DNA of 64,000 nt from Cetobacterium sp050033475 (lineage in GTDB: Bacteria > Fusobacteriota > Fusobacteriia > Fusobacteriales > Fusobacteriaceae): the NCBI RefSeq assembly GCF_050033475.1, contig NZ_CP188319.1, forward strand, positions 1,426,001 through 1,490,000. The letters are read 5' to 3'. Under the pieces are notes generated by a model that had not been told where the DNA came from, made no database searches, and saw nothing but the letters and a program-made list of their open reading frames with translations. The translations under genes and the position numbers were made by a program. Below are positions 58,519 through 64,000 of the stretch, piece after piece; the first letter of the stretch is position 1, and every line of letters starts with the position of its first letter.

Positions 58519-58634
58519 TACTCTCTATTTTACTTTCTAAATTATTTCTTTCCTTTTTATTTTCTAAAAAATCTTTATTTTTTTTTAGAAATGTAATAAA
58601 CTTTTACTATAGAAGTTTTGGAAGGAGTTATTTT

Positions 58635-59183
58635 ATGAAGATATTTGTAATGTCAGATATACATGGATCAAGTTTTTATTTAAAAAAAGCACTAGAAGCT
58701 TTCGAAAAAGAAAAGGCTGATTATATTTTAATTTTAGGAGATGAGCTATATCATGGCCCAAGAAATCCTTTACCTTTAGAGTATGATCCTAAAAAAGTTG
58801 TAGAAATGTTGAATCCTTTAAAAAATAAAATTATGGCTGTAAGAGGAAATTGTGATTCTGAAGTTGACCAAATGTTGCTTCAATATCCAATAATGGGAGA
58901 TTATTCCACAATATTTTGGAATGGAAAAAGAATCTATTGTACCCATGGCCATATATACAATAAAGAAAATTTACCAAATATAGATTCTAAAGATATTTTA
59001 ATCTACGGACACACACATATTCCCTTGGCTGAAAAAAATTCAGAAGGAATTTTTATTTTAAATCCAGGATCAATTTCTTTACCAAAGGAAAATAATCCCA
59101 ATTCCTATGGAATTTTTGAAAATAATAAATTCAGTGTAAAAAAATTAGAAACTCTTGAAACCTTCATGGAAATAGACTTTTAG
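58635..59183 (+). CDS. yfcE: YfcE-type phosphodiesterase (MJ0936 family)
   Basis: The 182-residue metallophosphoesterase has M-S-D-I-H-G (metals), I-L-G-D, R-G-N-C-D, T-H-G-H and Y-G-H-T-H motifs in the normal order. The MJ0936/YfcE group hydrolyses bis-pNPP and cyclic nucleotides in vitro; the natural substrate is unknown. GAAGGAG precedes the ATG. A terminator-like element and candidate leader lie upstream. Confidence 0.92.
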   Translation: MKIFVMSDIHGSSFYLKKALEAFEKEKADYILILGDELYHGPRNPLPLEYDPKKVVEMLNPLKNKIMAVRGNCDSEVDQMLLQYPIMGDYSTIFWNGKRIYCTHGHIYNKENLPNIDSKDILIYGHTHIPLAEKNSEGIFILNPGSISLPKENNPNSYGIFENNKFSVKKLETLETFMEIDF

Positions 59184-59270
59184 CAATTGACAAGTAAAAA
59201 AAAATAGTATATAATAATTGTATAAATTGACAAGTGAAGTAAAGAATATTCGTAATTCGGAGGTATATAT

Positions 59271-59480
59271 ATGTTAAGCAGAGAGGATTTCTTAAAAAAA
59301 ATTGGAAAAACTGAAGAGCAATTAGATAAAGAGGGATTAGAGTTAAAATTTATTGGTGAAGTTGGATATGGAGATGAAGATGATGGTTGGGATGTAGTTT
59401 ATAAAAATCCTGATTGTTCTGTAGAAGTTGGAATGGGTTGTAAATGTTCAACTGGTGGAACTCTTCACGACAAATTATAA
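59271..59480 (+). CDS. Hypothetical 69-residue protein
   Basis: A good ribosome site, GGAGG, precedes the ATG. The product is acidic in the middle (G-D-E-D-D-G-W-D) and ends with three Cys (C-S-V, C-K-C-S), so metal binding is possible. No family is recognised. A bidirectional terminator follows immediately, shared with the hydrogenase gene, so it is probably expressed on its own or with yfcE. Confidence 0.6.
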   Translation: MLSREDFLKKIGKTEEQLDKEGLELKFIGEVGYGDEDDGWDVVYKNPDCSVEVGMGCKCSTGGTLHDKL

Positions 59481-59490
59481 TATAAATATA

Positions 59491-59530
59491 AACAGCCTTA
59501 GAAAATTAATTTCTAAGACTGTTTTTTTTT
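59491..59530. terminator. Bidirectional terminator
   Basis: ACAGCCTTAGAAA pairs with TTTCTAAGACTGT with short loop and T-run; the hydrogenase gene ends at its far side. Confidence 0.9.
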
Positions 59531-59531
59531 A

Positions 59532-61271
59532 TTACTTATTATTTTTTCTATCTGTATAAGTTGTATGGAATAAATGATGATGTAAATCCTTTTCTTTATT
59601 TACATAGTTTTCATACATAGCTAGTACAGCCTGATTTTTATGAGATTTTCTAAGCTCGCTATTTCTATCTTGAGAATATAGTACCTCTCCTCTTAAATCT
59701 CTGTAATCTTTATTTTCTTTTTCCATTGGAGTAACATAAGGTTGTCCACCACCGTTTATACATCCTCCGGGACAAGCCATAAATTCCACAAAATGATAAT
59801 TTTTTGTTTCCATCATATTTTCACTGAAGAATTTAGAGATATTTTTTCCACCACTTATAACTGCAACATTATAATCATTTCCAGCTATATTCACAGTGGC
59901 TTCCTTTATTCCTTCAAATCCTCTAACAGCTTGATAATCAACATTTTCTAAGGAAGTATTTTCTAAAATATCCTTAACTGATCTTAGGGCAGCTTCCATT
60001 ACTCCCCCTGTGACACCAAATATTGTTCCAGCCCCTGTATAAGTTCCCATCATAGGATCAACTTCAGAATCCTCTAGAGTATCAAATTTAATACCATATT
60101 TTTTAATTAAATCTCCAAGTTCTCTAGTAGTAAGAACTGCATCAATATCTCTTGTATTATGATTTTCCATTTCAGGTCTTTCAGATTCAAATTTCTTAGC
60201 TACACAAGGCATTATAGAAACTGTAAATACATCCTTTGGATCTAATTTTTCAACAAATGGATAATAACTTTTACTTGCTGCTCCAAAAATTTGCTGTGGT
60301 GATTTAGCAGAAGATAAATGAGGAATTGCTTCTGGTTCATAATTTTCCACATATCTTACCCATCCAGGACAACATGATGTGAACATAGGGAATGGTCCTC
60401 CAGCTTTAATTCTTTCAATTAATTCTGTACCCTCTTCTAAAATTGTAATATCTGCAGCGAAGTTAACGTCAAATACTTTTCTAAATCCTATTTTTCTCAT
60501 GGCTGAGTATATTTTACCAGTTACATCGGTTCCCATTTCTAATTTAAAAATTTCTCCTAGAGCTGTTCTTACAGAGGGAGCCATGGCAACAATCACATGT
60601 TTTGTTGAATCATTTAAAGCATCCATAACTTTTTCTAAATGTGATTTTTCTGTTAAAGCACCTACAGGACATGCTGCAACACATTGTCCACATAGTAAGC
60701 AATTAGTACTATCGAAACATTTTAAATTTTCTGGTCCTACAAAAACTTCTCCAGAAATATTATTGAATTTTATAATCTCAGTTCCTGATTTTTCTCTACA
60801 AGCACTTACACATCTTCCGCATCTTAAGCATTTACTTCTATCTAAGGAGATTGATTTACTTCTTGTATCTTCTTGATACTCTTCCTTAGAGAAATCTTTT
60901 CTTTTATGTAATTTAGCTTCTGTTTTCTTTACTAATCCCAAAAATTCGCAGTTGTTAACTCTTTTACAAGTGTAACATTTTAGATTATGATTATTTAAAA
61001 GTTCTGTTATAACTTCTTTTTTAGATAACTGAACTAGTTTACTAGCTGTGTTTATGTTCATTCCTTCAGAAGCTTTGGTTGAACAAGCTTTAATTAAGGA
61101 ATTATTATTTAAATCTTCTACTCTACACACATTACATTCTTGAGTTCCCATACAATCCTTAACAAAACAAAGGGTATCGATCTCAATATTATTTCTTCTA
61201 GCAACCTGTAGTATTGTTTCTTCTGTATCCGCTAAAAAATTCTTTCCGTTTATTCTTATGGTTACTTTCAT
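59532..61271 (-). CDS. [FeFe] hydrogenase, catalytic subunit
   Basis: The 579-residue protein has, in order, an N-terminal [2Fe-2S] domain (C-x-F-V-K-D-C-M-G-T-Q-E-C-N-V-C), a His-Cys-type [4Fe-4S] domain (C-Y-T-C-K-R-V-N-N-C), two ferredoxin clusters (C-L-R-C-G-R-C-V-S-A-C and C-L-L-C-G-Q-C-V-A-A-C-P) and the H-cluster domain with motifs T-S-C-C-P-G-W, M-P-C-V-A-K-K and F-M-A-C-P-G-G-C-x-N-G-G-G-Q-P. This is the CpI-like monomeric architecture. It would evolve or consume H2. Hydrogenase maturation genes (hydEFG) are not in the window. It is divergent from asrA-asrC and has a consensus promoter with a direct-repeat-bearing leader shared in part with the asr side. Confidence 0.95.
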   Translation of the reverse strand: MKVTIRINGKNFLADTEETILQVARRNNIEIDTLCFVKDCMGTQECNVCRVEDLNNNSLIKACSTKASEGMNINTASKLVQLSKKEVITELLNNHNLKCYTCKRVNNCEFLGLVKKTEAKLHKRKDFSKEEYQEDTRSKSISLDRSKCLRCGRCVSACREKSGTEIIKFNNISGEVFVGPENLKCFDSTNCLLCGQCVAACPVGALTEKSHLEKVMDALNDSTKHVIVAMAPSVRTALGEIFKLEMGTDVTGKIYSAMRKIGFRKVFDVNFAADITILEEGTELIERIKAGGPFPMFTSCCPGWVRYVENYEPEAIPHLSSAKSPQQIFGAASKSYYPFVEKLDPKDVFTVSIMPCVAKKFESERPEMENHNTRDIDAVLTTRELGDLIKKYGIKFDTLEDSEVDPMMGTYTGAGTIFGVTGGVMEAALRSVKDILENTSLENVDYQAVRGFEGIKEATVNIAGNDYNVAVISGGKNISKFFSENMMETKNYHFVEFMACPGGCINGGGQPYVTPMEKENKDYRDLRGEVLYSQDRNSELRKSHKNQAVLAMYENYVNKEKDLHHHLFHTTYTDRKNNK

Positions 61272-61310
61272 TTATTCCTCCTAAAATGTTTAAGCATGAA
61301 AGCTGTTGAA

Positions 61311-61357
61311 ATGACTTTGGATAATAATTAGCAGATGTTTCATTTTCTTCTCTTCAC
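61311..61357. repeat. Shared element, hydrogenase side
   Basis: ATGACTTTGG (61311-61320), AGCAGAT (61330-61336) and CTTCTCTTCAC (61347-61357) recur on the asr side (61460-61509) in the same DNA orientation, in the order AGCAGAT, CTTCTCTTCAC, ATGACTTTGG. The CTTCTCTTCAC ends at the predicted hydrogenase start. Confidence 0.55.
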
Positions 61358-61363
61358 TGTTCA

Positions 61364-61392
61364 ATTATAGACCTGTGCCCTGGAATTGTCAA
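61364..61392 (-). promoter_or_regulatory. Consensus promoter of the hydrogenase gene
   Basis: On the minus strand TTGACA (61392-61387) and TATAAT (61369-61364) with 17-nt spacing, a full consensus match. Predicted start near 61357. Confidence 0.85.
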
Positions 61393-61459
61393 TATAATTT
61401 TGAACTAATATTCAAATATATATTGACTTATTATAAAAAAAGGTATAAGCTATTTTTTG

Positions 61460-61509
61460 AGCAGATAAGATAATTAAAACTGAGTACTTCTCTTCACAAA
61501 TGACTTTGG
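61460..61509. repeat. Shared element, asr side
   Basis: AGCAGAT (61460-61466), CTTCTCTTCAC (61487-61497) and ATGACTTTGG (61500-61509) lie in the asr leader. A -35-like TTGACT (61423) and TATAAG (61444) with 15-nt spacing precede them; this promoter is weak. Repeated short blocks may be operators. Confidence 0.5.
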
Positions 61510-61539
61510 GTTCAGTACAAAATTTGGAGGAACCTTTTT

Positions 61540-62595
61540 ATGAACATTAAAGTTTCACAAGAAAAAATGGATATACTATTATCGAAGTTATCTGAAAAAT
61601 ATAAAATATTAGCACCAAAAGCTTTTAAAAATGAAGGTCGTTATAGTTATGATGACGATATTAGATATGGAGAAATTTCTAACTTTCAAGAGATTGTTTT
61701 CGAGAAAAAATCCTCAGCATCTCCAAAGGAAGTTTTATTACCTATAAATCACACACTGTCTGTTACAATTGGAGATACTACAGTTGATACTACAGCCGAT
61801 AAGGATGAGAGAGATATTTTAATATTCTTACATCCATGTGATATTCATGGAATTTCTAGAATAGATAATACATTCCAAGGAGATTCTTTCTATGATAATA
61901 GAAGAAATAAAATGAAGTTTGTTATGATGGAATGTATTGAAAATGGTTGGGATAGTTGTTTTTGCACATGCTTAAAAACTAACAAAACTGATAATTACTC
62001 CTTTGGAATAAAGATTGTTGGAGATGAAATTTTAATAAAATCTCAAGATGAAGACTTCAATGATTATTTCCAAGATTGTGCAAAGGTAACTACAGATATT
62101 GATATGTATTTTGTTGAAGAAAATAAAATAGAGGTAAAGATTCCTCATATTGAAACTTGGGATAAAATGACCCTTGATAAAGTTAAAAATTTAGAATTTT
62201 GGAATGAATATGCAAATCGTTGTATAGGATGTGGAAGTTGTAACATGGCTTGTTTAACTTGTACATGTATGCCTATAGTTAAGGTTACAAATTCTGAAAA
62301 TGGTAATATAATTGAAAGAAAAAGAATCTGGGGTGGATGTCAGTTAGTAAAAGCACCTTCTCTTAAGAATAATTCTCTAAGTCAAATAGTTCCCAAAAGA
62401 ATAGCTCAAAGAGTTTTAGATAAATTCTATAGACCTCAATTGAAGGAATCTAAGGAGCAAAAATGTGTGGGATGTGGAAGATGTACAGATGTATGTCCTA
62501 AACTTATAAGTTTCCCAGCCACAGTAAATAGACTTGCTGAAGAACTAGAAAAAATTTATGGAGAGTTTGGAAGAGGAGAGATTACCAATGACTAA
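61540..62595 (+). CDS. asrA: Anaerobic sulfite reductase subunit A
   Basis: AsrA is an iron-sulfur electron-transfer subunit. The 351-residue protein has a N-terminal domain with H-P-C-D-I-H-G-I-S and C-F-C-T-C and two ferredoxin-type clusters, C-I-G-C-G-S-C-N-M-A-C and C-V-G-C-G-R-C-T-D-V-C-P, as in Salmonella AsrA. GGAGG precedes the ATG. It overlaps asrC by 8 nt (ATGACTAA) with no asrB in between. Confidence 0.93.
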   Translation: MNIKVSQEKMDILLSKLSEKYKILAPKAFKNEGRYSYDDDIRYGEISNFQEIVFEKKSSASPKEVLLPINHTLSVTIGDTTVDTTADKDERDILIFLHPCDIHGISRIDNTFQGDSFYDNRRNKMKFVMMECIENGWDSCFCTCLKTNKTDNYSFGIKIVGDEILIKSQDEDFNDYFQDCAKVTTDIDMYFVEENKIEVKIPHIETWDKMTLDKVKNLEFWNEYANRCIGCGSCNMACLTCTCMPIVKVTNSENGNIIERKRIWGGCQLVKAPSLKNNSLSQIVPKRIAQRVLDKFYRPQLKESKEQKCVGCGRCTDVCPKLISFPATVNRLAEELEKIYGEFGRGEITND

Positions 62596-63601
62596 TAAAC
62601 AGCCAATAAGAGATATAAAAATAGAAGAATTACGTAAAAATTGTTTTAGACAATCAAAAGTTCCTGGGGAATTCATGTTTCAAATGAGAGTTCCTGGTGG
62701 AACAACAGATGCTAAACATCTATTATTAGTTCATGAGTTAGCAGAGAAATATGGAAATGGTACCTTCCATTTTGGTACTAGACAAACTTTCAATATTCCT
62801 GGTATAAAATATGAAAATATTTCAAAGGTAAATGAAAGAGTTGAAGAATATATAAAAGCCATTGAAGTTGAAAGATGTGGATTAGATTTAGATGTGGACA
62901 ATTTAGGTTATCCTTGTTTAGCTCCTAGAAATATTTCTGGATGTGTTGGAGCGGATCACTGTATAAAAGCAAATGCCAAGGTTCCTGCCCTAGCCAATAA
63001 AATTGAAAAAATAATATTTCCAAGTAATTATCATATAAAGGTTAATATAGCTGGATGTCCTAACGATTGTATAAAAGCACATATGTCAGACTTTGGAATT
63101 ATTGGAATTACAGAACCTCAATATGATCCAAGTAGATGTGTGGGATGTGAAGGATGTTTAAGAGCTTGCAAAAGTCATTCCACAGATGCTTTAACTTTTA
63201 AAAATGGTATAATAACTAGAAATAAAAATTTATGTGTAGGTTGTGGAGAATGTGTTGAAGCTTGTCCAACTAGAGCTTTTACCCGTTCTAAGGAAAATTT
63301 CTACAGAGTTTTAATTGGTGGAAGAACAAGTAAAAAATCTCCTAGAATTGGAAAGGTATTTGTAGACTTTGTAACTGAAGAAGTTTTATTAAATATTTTA
63401 AGAAACTGGGAAGCTTTCTCAGCACATGTTTTAAAAGGATCTCCAAGATATTTACATGGAGGACATTTGATGGATATGGCTGGTTATAAAGTATTTAAAG
63501 AATGGATGTTAAAGGATATTGTTTTAAATCCAGAAGCAAAGGTAGCCGATAGAGTGAACTGGGTAGAAAGTGAATATAGATCTAATTACAATGTAAAATA
63601 A
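62588..63601 (+). CDS. asrC: Anaerobic sulfite reductase subunit C (siroheme-Fe4S4)
   Basis: AsrC carries the catalytic siroheme and reduces sulfite to sulfide. The 337-residue protein has the siroheme-Fe4S4 motifs C-V-G-A-D-H-C (C-x5-C) and C-P-N-D-C (C-x3-C), plus two ferredoxin clusters (C-V-G-C-E-G-C and C-V-G-C-G-E-C-V-E-A-C-P). The start at 62588 overlaps asrA by 8 nt and has GAGGAGAG upstream. In known asr operons asrB, a FAD/NADH-binding subunit, lies between asrA and asrC; here it is missing, so the electron source must differ or asrB lies elsewhere. Confidence 0.93.
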   Translation: MTNKQPIRDIKIEELRKNCFRQSKVPGEFMFQMRVPGGTTDAKHLLLVHELAEKYGNGTFHFGTRQTFNIPGIKYENISKVNERVEEYIKAIEVERCGLDLDVDNLGYPCLAPRNISGCVGADHCIKANAKVPALANKIEKIIFPSNYHIKVNIAGCPNDCIKAHMSDFGIIGITEPQYDPSRCVGCEGCLRACKSHSTDALTFKNGIITRNKNLCVGCGECVEACPTRAFTRSKENFYRVLIGGRTSKKSPRIGKVFVDFVTEEVLLNILRNWEAFSAHVLKGSPRYLHGGHLMDMAGYKVFKEWMLKDIVLNPEAKVADRVNWVESEYRSNYNVK

Positions 63602-63608
63602 GATAAAG

Positions 63609-63640
63609 AAAAAGGAGTCTCTTTTAGAAGCTCCTTTTTT
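63609..63640 (+). terminator. Terminator of the asr operon
   Basis: AAAGGAG pairs with CTCCTTT around an imperfect inner stem, followed by six Ts. Confidence 0.7.
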
Positions 63641-63690
63641 ATATTTTTCTCAGCATAATTACAAAGAATAATTTTTATTTTTAACTATAC

Positions 63691-64000
63691 TTAATTTGTA
63701 TTTTCTGGAACTTTTTCACCATCACCTAATAAATTAATCATGGAAATTGTAGACCCAACAGTTGAAATTAGTGGTGCAACAAAAAATCCTAGAACTGGAA
63801 TTAATAGAAGCAAAGTAAATATAATCCCATTAACTGTTGTAAAGAAGAAATGTTTACTTAGAAATCTATAGGATTCCATTGAATTGTATTTTTTTCTTTC
63901 TAAGGTATAGTCCACTAGAGAAGCCCCTGTAAAATAACTTTGTAAAATAAAAAGTAATAATGGTGTTAAAATATTTAAAATAGGAATAAAACTCATAAGC
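63691..64000 (-). CDS. EI24 domain membrane protein (3' part, cut by the right edge)
   Basis: The visible frame runs to the window edge. The 100 or so residues include a hydrophobic helix, F-F-F-T-T-V-N-G-I-I-F-T-L-L-L-L-I-P-V-L-G-F-F-V-A-P, characteristic of EI24/CysZ-type proteins. Those of full length have about 220-250 residues, so the N-terminal half lies outside. CysZ acts in sulfate uptake, and its neighbourhood to sulfite reductase is suggestive, but EI24 proteins are diverse. The first in-frame ATG at 63996 is probably internal. Confidence 0.6.
   Translation of the reverse strand, partial: LMSFIPILNILTPLLLFILQSYFTGASLVDYTLERKKYNSMESYRFLSKHFFFTTVNGIIFTLLLLIPVLGFFVAPLISTVGSTISMINLLGDGEKVPENTN

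Overview
The window is A+T-rich bacterial DNA with dense gene packing, strong AGGAGG-type ribosome sites and short rho-independent terminators. The gene set points to an anaerobic, amino-acid-fermenting member of Fusobacteriota (Fusobacterium, Cetobacterium or a close relative): a histidine-degradation cluster carrying a DapF-like histidine racemase, an [FeFe] hydrogenase beside anaerobic sulfite reductase genes, many lipoproteins implying an outer membrane, sugar PTS genes and no respiratory chain genes. The genus is an inference from gene content; no rRNA or tRNA gene was seen.

Left part (1-12576), accessory in character: a CsgG-like lipoprotein; a coiled-coil DUF4041/T5orf172 (GIY-YIG-like) protein behind a promoter that runs straight into a terminator; an orphan oligopeptide-binding lipoprotein bracketed by two diverged copies of a 200-bp direct repeat; a plasmid-type RepA_N initiator gene facing a small XRE repressor across two matched palindromes; a membrane-anchored KAP-like NTPase with a long coiled coil; and a helicase fused to a PD-(D/E)XK nuclease. 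The segment ends at the 3' end of guaA, a known integration hot spot, where a possible integrase C-terminal remnant survives. I read this as a degraded integrated element carrying candidate defence genes.

Middle part (12577-25852), mostly housekeeping and transport: guaA under a guanine-type purine riboswitch, a cellobiose-family PTS permease with a stand-alone RarA C-terminal-like protein and an RpiR regulator, cold-shock protein, MATE exporter, RNase M5, a preQ1-I riboswitch controlling a radical-SAM queuine-lyase-like gene (queL) and a YhhQ queuosine-precursor transporter, a CPA2 antiporter with a 53-residue small protein gene antisense to its end, an amino acid permease and a corrinoid adenosyltransferase.

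Hut region (25854-35266): a divergent cluster, transporter-hutH-ROK regulator leftward and hutU-hutI-hutG-histidine racemase rightward, with two good promoters and a palindrome between them. Together these take up histidine, interconvert D- and L-histidine, and degrade L-histidine to glutamate and formamide.

Right part (35269-64000): amidase, HU, a diguanylate cyclase with two periplasmic solute-binding-like domains, exonuclease III, YjeM-type permease, CorA, DNA polymerase beta clamp, and a Ca2+/Na+ antiporter. Then comes a maltose-type operon (LacI regulator, GH13 glucosidase, PTS EIICB, MapP-like phosphatase) with a clear LacI operator; a MerR-controlled pair (DMT transporter plus an 854-residue flavin/Fe-S/CCG-domain oxidoreductase); an orphan PotD; a degenerate UbiB-like protein; an rRNA methyltransferase; a HAD phosphatase; an orphan terminator that suggests a small RNA; YfcE; and an [FeFe] hydrogenase divergent from asrA-asrC, which lacks asrB. 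An EI24-family gene is cut by the right edge.
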